The notes under the pieces were generated by a model, which worked only from the letters and a program-made list of their open reading frames with translations, ran no database searches and was not told where the DNA came from. From Rhodospirillaceae bacterium (GTDB taxonomy: Bacteria; Pseudomonadota; Alphaproteobacteria; Rhodospirillales; JABJKH01): 64,000 bases of DNA. Shown piece after piece: positions 28,803-37,463 of the stretch. Numbering within the stretch: the stretch's first letter is position 1; every line of letters begins with the position of its first letter. The position numbers and the translations under genes are program-made. The stretch spans positions 44,446-108,445 of the forward strand of contig JABJKH010000072.1 of the NCBI GenBank assembly GCA_018660465.1. The letters run 5' to 3'.

Positions 28803-30014
28803 GTGTTTAGCCGCCTAAGTGTGCTAGGCCGACGCGCAAAAATATCAAAAAGTTGGGGTGTCTTGGCGGGCTTAGCGGTTTTAGGGTTGATCGGTGGGTA
28901 CGCCGTTGGGCATTTTTTCACCCCGGAACCGCACTCTTCACTATCTGAAAAACCGCAAAAACCTGCGGTTACCGGACATAAACCGGTTGCGTGGTACAAA
29001 AATCAGAGCGCACCGCCAACGATGATTAAGCGGCCAGACGCGCCCATATTTCCAGAAAATAATTTAAAGGTTCCTGGGCAGGAAACCTGGGGGCGGGCCT
29101 ATGAAGAGGGATTGCCTCGAGAAACTTATATTGCGCCCGATACAAATTTAATGAAGGAAGAATTGGTTCTCGAAGCGCCGGAGTCCTATTTTCAGAAAGA
29201 AAAATCATCGGAAGATATTGTAAATAAGGAAGAAAACAGAATATTAGGAAGGATAGAGGAAGCGAAATCAAGTGCCCCCGTAGTGGACATGCCGCCCTGG
29301 CGACAATTTGCCCTCGCGACCCCAATTTTAAAGGGGAAACCAGTCATTGCCATCGTAATTGACGACATGGGGGTGGATCGGCGGCGGTCTAATCGGATGA
29401 TTGGCTTTCAAGGGCCGTTAACGTTGTCATTTTTGACCTATGCAAAGGACTTAAAGGAGCAGGGGGCTCAAGCGCGGGCCAAGGGTCATGAGTTGATGCT
29501 GCATGTATCCATGGAACCGAGCAGTAATAAGGTTGATCCAGGGCCCAATGTTTTATTGGTCGGGCAAAAACCTGAAACAATCCTTCAACGGCTCAGGTGG
29601 GGGCTTGACCGGTTTGAAGGATTTGTCGGAATCAACAACCATATGGGTAGCAAATTTACCTCTCATGTCGCTTCGATGAGAGTGGTTATCCAAGAACTCA
29701 AAAAACGTGGTTTATTGTTCCTTGATTCTCGTACCAGTGGCAGGACCGTCGGTGCAAAGCTGGCCCGGCGGGCGGGCGTGCCATATGTCGAACGGAACGT
29801 GTTTCTTGACCACGATGACGACGTTGAAAAGATAAAGGCTCAACTTAAGACAGTAGAAAATATCGCTCGCAAAAGGGGGCGGTCTGTTGCCATTGGTCAC
29901 CCAAGGGATGCGACACTTAAAGCGCTTGAGGGATGGTTGTCGACTGTTACTTCGAAAGGGTTTCAGTTGGTCCCAATTAGTGCGTTAGCGCGTGTCGTTC
30001 GGAGAAAAAGTTAA
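28803..30014 (+). CDS. Divergent polysaccharide deacetylase (DUF610/YibQ family)
   Basis: A 403-residue protein counted from the GTG at 28803. An N-terminal membrane anchor (VLAGLAVLGLIGGYAVGHFF, residues 17-36) and a low-complexity linker to about residue 175 precede the catalytic-fold domain. That domain shows AIVIDDMGVD, PLTLSFLTYA, GHELMLHVSMEP, NNHMGSKFT, LLFLDSRTSG, FLDHDDD and VAIGHPRDATL, as in YibQ-type proteins. It is probably periplasmic and acts on envelope polysaccharide. The frame is open back to the preceding stop at 28734-28736. The GTG has no good Shine-Dalgarno, so the true start may be further upstream (see findings). Confidence 0.88.
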   Translation: MFSRLSVLGRRAKISKSWGVLAGLAVLGLIGGYAVGHFFTPEPHSSLSEKPQKPAVTGHKPVAWYKNQSAPPTMIKRPDAPIFPENNLKVPGQETWGRAYEEGLPRETYIAPDTNLMKEELVLEAPESYFQKEKSSEDIVNKEENRILGRIEEAKSSAPVVDMPPWRQFALATPILKGKPVIAIVIDDMGVDRRRSNRMIGFQGPLTLSFLTYAKDLKEQGAQARAKGHELMLHVSMEPSSNKVDPGPNVLLVGQKPETILQRLRWGLDRFEGFVGINNHMGSKFTSHVASMRVVIQELKKRGLLFLDSRTSGRTVGAKLARRAGVPYVERNVFLDHDDDVEKIKAQLKTVENIARKRGRSVAIGHPRDATLKALEGWLSTVTSKGFQLVPISALARVVRRKS

Positions 30015-30041
30015 CTGAAATAGAAATGGTTCATTGTGAAA

Positions 30042-31844
30042 TTAAGACTCGGTAAGGTTTTCTTTAAGCAACTCGAGAGCCAGCCATTCTTCCTCGAGTG
30101 ATTCCTTTATTTTTATCATTTTCGTTATAGAATTAGATAAATTTATCAATTCATTAGCGTTACCAGCAAACTGGTTGGTATTTTCCATTTTTTTGGACAA
30201 TATTTCAATTTCTAGGTCCAATTCGTCGATCTGATCAGGAATCATTAAGAGCGCGCGTTCCTGTTTGTAACTAAGTTTTTTTTTCTTTTTGGCAGATGTT
30301 GTCTTGGGTTTCTCATCGGCCTTAGCTTTGGGCTTCGCTGAAGTGATGTATTCTTGCCTTTGAGTTAGGTAATCGCTGTATCCACCGGGATATTCCTGAA
30401 CCTGACCGTCTCCTTCTAGAGAGATGGTCGAGGTGACGATCCGATCGAGGAAATCACGATCATGGCTGACCAGAAGTAGGGTGCCATCATAGTCCGATAG
30501 AACTTCTTGAAGGATGTCCAAGGTATCAATATCGAGATCATTTGTCGGTTCATCCAAGACCAAAAGGTTGGAGGGCATGGCTAATGCTTTTGCCAGCAAA
30601 AGACGATTCCGCTCTCCTCCAGACAAACTTCCAACAGGACTTTTTGCCTGACTGGGTGCAAACAGGAAATCTTTCAAATAAGAAATCACATGTCGCCCGA
30701 TACCACCGACAAAAACTTGATCCCCACCTTGGTCACATAGCGTGTCCCAAACAGATTTAGATGGGTCCAACTGGCTCCGGGTCTGATCAAGAAACACAGG
30801 CGTAAGGCTCGTTCCTAGTTTTATTTTTCCACTATCGGGGGGAAGGTCCCCCAGCAGGATCCGCACCAACGTCGTCTTGCCGGCACCATTGGGGCCAATA
30901 ATGCCAACTTTATCGCCACGCAGAATTCGAGTTGAAAATTTATCCAAAATCACAGTGTCGCCGTAGGATTTGCAAATATCTTCAACGTCGACCACAAGTT
31001 TACCCGACGACTCACCTGATTTTGCGGCCAATTTAACCTGTCCAGGCGTTGAAATCTGTGCCGCGCGGTCGCGTCGAAGGTCTCGTAGCCGCCGCATTCG
31101 GCCCATATTGCGTTTACGCCGGGCCGTGATGCCTTGGTGCGACCAGACAGTTTCCTGGGCGATCAACTTATCGAGCTTTTTTGTTTCGGTTTGTTCCTGG
31201 GTCAGGATTTCTTCGGACCAGGCGTCAAACCGACCAAACCCTTCATCCATTCGGCGCACAATACCACGGTCGAGCCAAAACGTGGTGCGGGTCAGAGTTT
31301 CGAGAAAACGGCGGTCATGGCTGATCAGGACAATTGCGCCGCGGTAGCCAGCCAATTCCTGTTCCAGCCATTGAATGGTCGGCATATCAAGATGGTTGGT
31401 TGGCTCGTCCAACAACAAGATATCCGGTTCAGGGGCAATAACGCGCGCCAGGGCAGCGCGCCGGGCTTCTCCGCCTGACAGCGTTGTGGGGTCCAAGTCT
31501 CCTGAGATTCCAAGGGCTTCCATGTAGATATCAGCTTTATAGGCGGCATCAGGTCCTTGATCCGCGAGCCCTTCATTCACAAACGCCCTGACAGTATCGT
31601 AACCTCCAAAATCTGGTTCTTGCGGGAGATAGGCGATCTGGGTGCCGGGCTGAACAAAACGTTCGCCGCCGTCGGCTTGACTAATATCTGCGATCACCTT
31701 CAACAGGGTCGATTTACCGGCACCATTACGGCCCACCAGACAAATCCTGTCATTACCATGAATGGCCAGCTCAGCCCCCGTGAACAAGGGAGTTTCGCCA
31801 AACGCGAGGGTAATATCTTTGAGGGTAATTAAGGGCGGTGCCAT
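30042..31844 (-). CDS. uup: ABC-F family ATPase (Uup-like)
   Basis: A 600-residue soluble protein with two ABC domains and no membrane segments. Domain 1 has GRNGAGKST, an LSGGEARRAALAR signature and DEPTNHLD; domain 2 has GPNGAGKTT, LSGGERNRLLLA and DEPTNDLD. The domains are joined by the ABC-F linker. A Lys-rich stretch and a C-terminal coiled coil (residues about 515-600) resemble Uup. ABC-F proteins act on ribosomes or in DNA-excision and translation quality control. It is divergent from the DUF1491 gene and converges with the deacetylase gene. Confidence 0.92.
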   Translation of the reverse strand: MAPPLITLKDITLAFGETPLFTGAELAIHGNDRICLVGRNGAGKSTLLKVIADISQADGGERFVQPGTQIAYLPQEPDFGGYDTVRAFVNEGLADQGPDAAYKADIYMEALGISGDLDPTTLSGGEARRAALARVIAPEPDILLLDEPTNHLDMPTIQWLEQELAGYRGAIVLISHDRRFLETLTRTTFWLDRGIVRRMDEGFGRFDAWSEEILTQEQTETKKLDKLIAQETVWSHQGITARRKRNMGRMRRLRDLRRDRAAQISTPGQVKLAAKSGESSGKLVVDVEDICKSYGDTVILDKFSTRILRGDKVGIIGPNGAGKTTLVRILLGDLPPDSGKIKLGTSLTPVFLDQTRSQLDPSKSVWDTLCDQGGDQVFVGGIGRHVISYLKDFLFAPSQAKSPVGSLSGGERNRLLLAKALAMPSNLLVLDEPTNDLDIDTLDILQEVLSDYDGTLLLVSHDRDFLDRIVTSTISLEGDGQVQEYPGGYSDYLTQRQEYITSAKPKAKADEKPKTTSAKKKKKLSYKQERALLMIPDQIDELDLEIEILSKKMENTNQFAGNANELINLSNSITKMIKIKESLEEEWLALELLKENLTES

Positions 31845-31926
31845 GAGACGCGTAATCGGGGCCTGTACATTTGTTGAAGTGGGTACTAGTCCTTAAGTGC
31901 TTCTCACGCAAGAAAAAGGCGAATTG

Positions 31927-32265
31927 GTGGAAAAAGATCGATTGCGATCAGGGTTTTGGATCAGCGCTCAAGTCCGGTTATGCGATCAGGCGTTTATCCC
32001 TGTGGCTGTATTGCACAAGGGGGACCCGGATGCTGGGGCAATATTGTTGAAACTCAATCGCTTAGCTGCGGGTTGTGAGGTCTTAACGCAGGTTCGAAAC
32101 ATCGACGGCACCCCAGCGTGGATGAGAGGAACTGGTGAAACGCTGGTAAATGAAGAAGATGCAGATGCATATATCGACCGCCAAAGAGGGCGCGACCCTG
32201 ATCTCTGGGTTCTAGAGATTGAAGACCCGGACCGCCGTTATGATCTCGATGGAGAGATTATATAG
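31927..32265 (+). CDS. DUF1491 family protein
   Basis: A 112-residue conserved alphaproteobacterial protein of unknown function (DUF1491). Recognised by DRLRSGFWISAQVRLCD at the start, VLHKGDPDAGAILLKLN in the middle and DPDLWVLEIEDPDRRY near the end. I prefer the GTG at 31927, which gives the short N-terminus usual in the family; a GTG at 31897 would add ten residues. No transmembrane or export signal is seen. It is divergent from uup. Confidence 0.85.
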   Translation: MEKDRLRSGFWISAQVRLCDQAFIPVAVLHKGDPDAGAILLKLNRLAAGCEVLTQVRNIDGTPAWMRGTGETLVNEEDADAYIDRQRGRDPDLWVLEIEDPDRRYDLDGEII

Positions 32266-32302
32266 CTCTAACACCTTAATTATATGATGTTATTTCGGTT
32301 AG

Positions 32303-32318
32303 TGTGATGTTCGTCACA
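32303..32318 (+). promoter_or_regulatory. CRP/FNR-superfamily consensus site upstream of the stator genes
   Basis: TGTGA-TGTTCG-TCACA is a perfect match to the CRP consensus TGTGA-N6-TCACA. It lies 131 bases upstream of the motA-like start in the 183-base gap after the DUF1491 gene. An exact 10-of-10 half-site match in a non-coding gap is unlikely to be chance, though which CRP-type regulator would bind is unknown. Confidence 0.65.
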
Positions 32319-32448
32319 GGTTCTGAAATTCTAATGCGTTTAAATTGACGCATACTTTTAGATGGTGCACTGTTTCCCTCGTTCTACTGGGCCTATATCA
32401 TTTGGTCGATAATTGAATAGAGAACCCCTTATTTTAAAGAGATAACAA

Positions 32449-33240
32449 ATGGATTTTGCAACGCTAGCCGGATTATTTATCGGCGTTTCGGTTGTGACCC
32501 TGGCGATCCTAACTGGGTCCGATTTTTCGATTTTTCTTAATTTACCCGGGATTTTGATCGTTCTTGGCGGCACGTTTGCCGCGACAATGATCAAGTTTCC
32601 CATGTCGGGCTTTATGACTGCGTTGCCAATTGGCATTAAAGCAGCATTCACCAATGACAAGACCGACCCCCGTGACTTCATTTATCAGGCCGTTGCCATG
32701 TCCAAGCGGGCACGGAAGTCCGGTTTGGTTAGCCTCGATGGCGTAAAACTTAAAAACCATTTTTTTGCCCAAGGGGTGCAGTTGTGCGCCGACGGTCGGG
32801 ACCTTGATTATATCCGTATGATCTTGACCCGCGAAATGGCCCGCTCCATCCAACAAGAAGAAATGGGTGCCAAGGTCTACGCTGCGATCGGCGAGGCCGC
32901 GCCTGCCTTCGGCATGTTTGGAACCTTGGTCGGCCTTGTGCAAATGCTGGCCAATATGAGCGACCCGACGACCATTGGCCCGGCCATGGCTGTGGCGTTG
33001 TTGACCACCCTGTATGGGGTGCTGATCGCCAACCTGATCGCTCTGCCCATTGCTGACAAGTTGGAGGCAAAGAGCGACGTCGAAAAGACAACCCGTGGCT
33101 TGATCATTGAATGCGTTTTCCAAATTCAGCAAATGACCAACCCGACGGAAATGGAAGAAGTGCTTGAACCCTTCCTACCTGAAAAAAGACGTCCGGCCGG
33201 GAAGGGGTCCTATACCGGCAAGAGGAAAGGTGGCAAATAG
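32449..33240 (+). CDS. motA: Flagellar motor stator protein, MotA/PomA family
   Basis: A 263-residue inner-membrane stator subunit that couples ion flow to flagellar rotation. Four membrane helices are expected: two near residues 5-50 and two near residues 150-205. The core APAFGMFGTLVGLVQML, SDPTTIGPAMAVALLTTLYG and LPIADKLE is close to PomA of sodium-driven Vibrio motors and lacks the large cytoplasmic insert of E. coli MotA. The cytoplasmic loop keeps charged residues (AMSKRARKSG). It is two bases upstream of motB. No other flagellar gene is in the window. Confidence 0.9.
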   Translation: MDFATLAGLFIGVSVVTLAILTGSDFSIFLNLPGILIVLGGTFAATMIKFPMSGFMTALPIGIKAAFTNDKTDPRDFIYQAVAMSKRARKSGLVSLDGVKLKNHFFAQGVQLCADGRDLDYIRMILTREMARSIQQEEMGAKVYAAIGEAAPAFGMFGTLVGLVQMLANMSDPTTIGPAMAVALLTTLYGVLIANLIALPIADKLEAKSDVEKTTRGLIIECVFQIQQMTNPTEMEEVLEPFLPEKRRPAGKGSYTGKRKGGK

Positions 33241-33242
33241 TC

Positions 33243-34046
33243 ATGTCCAGTGATGGTTTCATGGCCAATCCAGCCAAAGTGAAGGTTGCGCGCAGCGGCG
33301 CGCCGCGATGGATGGTGACGTTTGCTGATCTGATGTCCCTGTTGTTCGCGCTGTTTGTCCTGCTGTTGTCGTTTGCGGATGTCGATCTTGGAAAGTTCAC
33401 GAAGAACGCGAGTCAGATCAATGAAGCCTTCAATAACCCCGAAGCGGCGGGAGCGTCATTTAGTCTCGATGAACTTCAGCAGCGCGAACAGGATTTACTA
33501 GACCGCGAGGGGCAAAATGCTGAACTGCTCGCCCTCAAAGCGGATAGAGAACGCCGCAAGGCCGCTCTTGTATCAACCCTTAAAGAGTCCCTCACAAAAG
33601 AAATCAACGACTCGGTCATTCAATTGGTGGAAGACGAAAATGGTGTTGTTCTGCGCTTTCCGAGCAAAACAGCCTTTCCTGCCGGTGGCCGGGACCTCTC
33701 AAGCCGGATGAGGGCTACTTTGGATAAAGTTGCGGTTATGTTAAATCAAAGCAAAGGCGAAATCATTGTCACGGGGCACACGGATAACGCCCCCATATCA
33801 ACCGAACTCTTCCGGTCCAACTGGAGCCTATCGACTGAACGGGCTGTTTCTGTTGTTCATTATCTAATTGGGAACAACAATTTACCCGCGAACAGAGTCG
33901 TAGCCCAAGGCCTCGCCGACAGTCGACCCCTCACCACCAATGATACGCCGGACAATCGAGCCCAGAACCGCCGCGTAGAAATCTTAATCAACGTCCCCAA
34001 AACCAAGCCTGGCGAAGCGAAGATCGAGGTGGAGCAGGGCGGCTAG
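33243..34046 (+). CDS. motB: Flagellar motor stator protein, MotB/PomB family
   Basis: A 267-residue partner of the MotA-like protein. A single membrane helix near residues 25-46 carries the ion-binding Asp29 (MVTFADLMSLLF). A linker/plug with coiled-coil potential follows (residues 70-110). The OmpA-like peptidoglycan-binding domain is at the C-terminus (VTGHTDNAPIS, NWSLSTERAVSVV, NRAQNRRVEI). The FADLMSLLFALFVLLLSFAD segment resembles PomB, which suggests sodium coupling, but this cannot be settled by eye. Confidence 0.92.
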   Translation: MSSDGFMANPAKVKVARSGAPRWMVTFADLMSLLFALFVLLLSFADVDLGKFTKNASQINEAFNNPEAAGASFSLDELQQREQDLLDREGQNAELLALKADRERRKAALVSTLKESLTKEINDSVIQLVEDENGVVLRFPSKTAFPAGGRDLSSRMRATLDKVAVMLNQSKGEIIVTGHTDNAPISTELFRSNWSLSTERAVSVVHYLIGNNNLPANRVVAQGLADSRPLTTNDTPDNRAQNRRVEILINVPKTKPGEAKIEVEQGG

Positions 34047-34246
34047 GGACGCACATGGATATTCACTGCCAACTCTTGTGTCTTTCAACCTATAAACCTA
34101 AATGAGTCGACTAATTCACATACCTTAGTATGATTTTATTGCTTGGTGGCTGCTTGTTTTGCAACGGTTAGACTGCGGGCTTTCATTTTTCTGCGGATGC
34201 GCCTGTTGGCAAGCGGCTTCCGATAAATCTTATTGGGGAGGGTTTC

Positions 34247-37200
34247 GTGCACGCAAAGTTCTTTCTCGTTTCAGCCGTCTGTTTGTTGCCATTGGTTTCA
34301 GGGTGTCAAACCGATTCTGCGTCTCAGGCGCAGCCCGAAACCGTTAATTTAGAGCAGGCAAAGAAAGTCACGGCGACTTTTGAGCGCAGCGGATTTACGC
34401 CACCACCTCCTAATATCGAAGACATAACGGCGATCCTGGACAAGGAAAAGCCAGATCCTACAGCGGCGGCAAAAGCGCGGGCCGCAGCCGACCGTTCTCC
34501 TCCTAAAGGTCTTGGAGGTACTGAACTTGCCGCGTTTCTTTACGAACGATCGCTCGCTGCCTCAAAGGTTGGACGTCTGAAACAACGCTTGGCCGATATT
34601 AGCAAAGCTGTGAGCCTCGCTGAAAAGCATGGCGGCCCTTTGGGACAATACTTACAAGAGCTCTCTTTCACCGAAGATAATGCTGGCAATCTTCGCAACG
34701 CGCTAAAAATCGCACTTCGGCGTGCCGAAGTGGAAGAGGCCACACGGGAGCGCCTATCTCACGGCACTTTAGGGCGAATTGTAATGAGCTATCGCCAAAT
34801 TGGCGATATGGGTCAAGCCAAACAGTGGTTGGAGAGGCTAAAGGAGCGGAATGACCGATCAGTCGATTTTTGTGCTGGAAGTTCTCAACCATCATGCAAA
34901 GGAATGCCGGCGGCGACGGCGATTCGCTACAGCATAGCCGCGCTTATGTTGGCTGCCGAGGGAAAGTTCGAGGAAGCGATAGAACTGCGTAAGAACACAC
35001 AAACTATGATTGACCAATTTCTCGACAAACCAATAGCAGGCCATTTGTCCAAGGATACTTATGTTGATTGGGCGGATAATTCTTTGCAAACAAGTGCTTT
35101 ACTTAAATTAAGGGCGGGCAGGCTACTTGAGGCTGAAATCGATTCGCGAGCCGGGCTGTCCCGTGTTTTGAAAACAAAGGGGAAATTTTCCTCGCAAGCG
35201 GGAAGGCACATCCTAAGTCTACACCGTATAATTTTCGAGCAAGGCCGGTTTGAGGATGCAGAAGCCCTGGCCCTGGAAGCCTTAAAGATTATCAAAACCG
35301 TTGGTACCGAAGAAGATACCAAGACCATGTCGGATGCGCGGGCGTTCGTTGCCAATTCACTTGTGGCTCAAGCTGAATGGAAGGCAGCGGCTGGCTTTTA
35401 TGACAAGATTGAGCGAGCACTTCAACGTGATGCGGTGACTCGGCGCTCAGTGTTGGGTGATAACCTTAGCTTAGTTTGGGCGCGCTACCGTACCGGCAGT
35501 GTTAAACCCGGTATCGCGGGTGCACGCAGCATATTTTCCGCACGCAGCAAGAACTTTGGGAAATCCAACTACCTAACGGCCGAGTCGCAGGGGTTTCTTG
35601 CTATGGGGTTGCTATATGACGGTAAGATTTCAGAAGCCCTGAAAGAATTCCGAGGCGCAACTTCTGTCTTACTGACGAGCGCCCAAGACTCGGCGAAAGA
35701 TCGCAGCAAGGTTTCTGCGCGTGATCTCCGCTTAGGGGCGATTCTGGATGCTTATTTGGAGTTACTGGGCAGTGCCGAAGGCGGGAAGGCTGCTACACAA
35801 ATAGGGTTTGATGCTGTCTCTGAAGCGTTCCGGGTATCCGACTTCGGTCGCTCCCGCTCCGTGCAAAGCGCCCTCGCGGCCTCAGGTGCCCGTGCGGCTG
35901 CAAACACCCCAGCCCTTGCCAAGTTGGTCCGCGAGGAACAGGACACCCAGAAGCAAATCGACGGTATATTTGCGATCTTGCGAAACGCGCTTACGGCCCC
36001 CGGTGATCAACAGGACGCAAAGTCGATTGCTTCACTTAGGACTGCCATCAAGGCTTTGCGTGCGAACAACAAAAAGCTGACAGCTGAAATCGCCACCAAG
36101 TTCCCGAGCTATACCGAGTTGATCGCGCCAAAGCCGCCGACACCTGAAAGCGTGCGCAAAAGTCTGGCTCCGGGCGAGGCTCTGATTTCATATTACCTGA
36201 CCGAAAAGAACGCCTACGTTTGGGCGGTCCCGAAGACCGGACCCATCGCCTTCGCCAATGCCGCCCTCGGCAAAGAGGATATTGGCGAGATGGTCGATGA
36301 TTTGCGGGAAGCCTTAGACCCAGGTGTCGGGGAATTGGGCAAAATACCGGACTTCAACGTGGCCCTTTCGCACAAGCTCTATAAATCCTTGTTGGCTCCC
36401 GTGCGAAGAGGGTGGAAAAACGCTAAATCTTTACTGGTTGTCAGCCACAAATCCTTGAGCAAGATTCCGCTTTCGGTATTTGTGACCAAACCGAGCAGGC
36501 TTCCAAAAGAGTCCGGTGCGCTGTTCGCCAAGTATAAAAATATTCCCTGGTTGGCGAAGACCCACACGGTAACGGCTTTGCCATCGGTGGCGTCGCTTGT
36601 CTCGCTTCGGGCACGCCCAGCGGCGGCAAAAACCCGGCGGGCGTTCGTCGGATTTGGTGATCCTTACTTCAGTGTCCAGCAAGCCACCGCCGCGAAGCAA
36701 ACGGCATCGGTTCAGGTGGCTGCCAGCATGAGAGGTGCATTGATGCGGGGCGGGCGCGTAAATCTTCGCAGTGCGCCCAAATCTCGCGGCGTAGGCAATT
36801 CGGAATTGGCCAAGTTGCCGCGGCTTCCTGATACCGGTGAAGAAGTCGTCAGTGTCGCTAAGGCACTAAGGGCAGATCAAAAGCGTGATGTGTTTTTAGG
36901 GACTCGGGCAACAGAGGAGGCCGTCAAGCAGGCAAATCTCTCCGACTACAAAGTGCTCCACTTCGCCACCCACGGTCTCATTCCGCTGGACTTGAACGGC
37001 TTGACCCAACCCGCCTTGGCACTTTCATCGCCGAACTTAACAGCCGGAACACGGGAAGATGGATTGCTGACCATGGGTGAAATTCTCACGCTCAAATTAG
37101 ATGCTGACTGGGTTGTCTTATCGGCGTGTAACACCGCCGCCGGTGAAGAAGGTGGCGAGGCCTTTTCCGGACTTGGCCGGGCTTTCTTCTATGCAGGAAC

Positions 37201-37459
37201 TCGGGCGATCTTGCTGTCGAACTGGCCGGTTGAAACCACCAGTGCGCGGGCTTTGACGACGGACCTTTTTAAACGCCAGGCCGACCAAAAAAACCTGTCT
37301 CGATCCCAGGCCTTGCAAGCCGCAATGGTGTCCTTGATCAACGGTGAAGGCTACATCGACCCTAAGACCAATAAAGTCGTCTTCAGCTACGCCCATCCCA
37401 TCTTCTGGGCACCGTTCTCATTGGTGGGAGATGGAGGAGGGGGAAGGCCGGGAGCTTAA
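34247..37459 (+). CDS. TPR-CHAT domain lipoprotein (caspase-like peptidase candidate)
   Basis: A 1070-residue protein. The start is GTG at 34247 with a strong GGGGAGGG Shine-Dalgarno five bases upstream. The N-terminus is a lipoprotein signal with lipobox VSGC and acylated Cys20. Residues about 100-560 are helical repeats of TPR type. Residues about 620-1060 form a CHAT domain, starting with GEALISYYLTEKNAYVWAV. The predicted catalytic dyad is His909 (FATHG) and Cys961 (VLSACNTAAGE), followed by GLGRAFFYAGTRAILLSNWPV. CHAT is a caspase/separase-like protease fold. With this signal the protein should be envelope-anchored. It ends four bases from the trpE stop, convergent. Confidence 0.88.
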   Translation: MHAKFFLVSAVCLLPLVSGCQTDSASQAQPETVNLEQAKKVTATFERSGFTPPPPNIEDITAILDKEKPDPTAAAKARAAADRSPPKGLGGTELAAFLYERSLAASKVGRLKQRLADISKAVSLAEKHGGPLGQYLQELSFTEDNAGNLRNALKIALRRAEVEEATRERLSHGTLGRIVMSYRQIGDMGQAKQWLERLKERNDRSVDFCAGSSQPSCKGMPAATAIRYSIAALMLAAEGKFEEAIELRKNTQTMIDQFLDKPIAGHLSKDTYVDWADNSLQTSALLKLRAGRLLEAEIDSRAGLSRVLKTKGKFSSQAGRHILSLHRIIFEQGRFEDAEALALEALKIIKTVGTEEDTKTMSDARAFVANSLVAQAEWKAAAGFYDKIERALQRDAVTRRSVLGDNLSLVWARYRTGSVKPGIAGARSIFSARSKNFGKSNYLTAESQGFLAMGLLYDGKISEALKEFRGATSVLLTSAQDSAKDRSKVSARDLRLGAILDAYLELLGSAEGGKAATQIGFDAVSEAFRVSDFGRSRSVQSALAASGARAAANTPALAKLVREEQDTQKQIDGIFAILRNALTAPGDQQDAKSIASLRTAIKALRANNKKLTAEIATKFPSYTELIAPKPPTPESVRKSLAPGEALISYYLTEKNAYVWAVPKTGPIAFANAALGKEDIGEMVDDLREALDPGVGELGKIPDFNVALSHKLYKSLLAPVRRGWKNAKSLLVVSHKSLSKIPLSVFVTKPSRLPKESGALFAKYKNIPWLAKTHTVTALPSVASLVSLRARPAAAKTRRAFVGFGDPYFSVQQATAAKQTASVQVAASMRGALMRGGRVNLRSAPKSRGVGNSELAKLPRLPDTGEEVVSVAKALRADQKRDVFLGTRATEEAVKQANLSDYKVLHFATHGLIPLDLNGLTQPALALSSPNLTAGTREDGLLTMGEILTLKLDADWVVLSACNTAAGEEGGEAFSGLGRAFFYAGTRAILLSNWPVETTSARALTTDLFKRQADQKNLSRSQALQAAMVSLINGEGYIDPKTNKVVFSYAHPIFWAPFSLVGDGGGGRPGA

Positions 37460-37463
37460 AGCC

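Noticed and set aside
32542..33132. 196-codon frame on the minus strand opposite motA
   Set aside because: Its residues are His/Gly/Gln-rich, as expected of an antisense shadow, and the motA frame has full family motifs.
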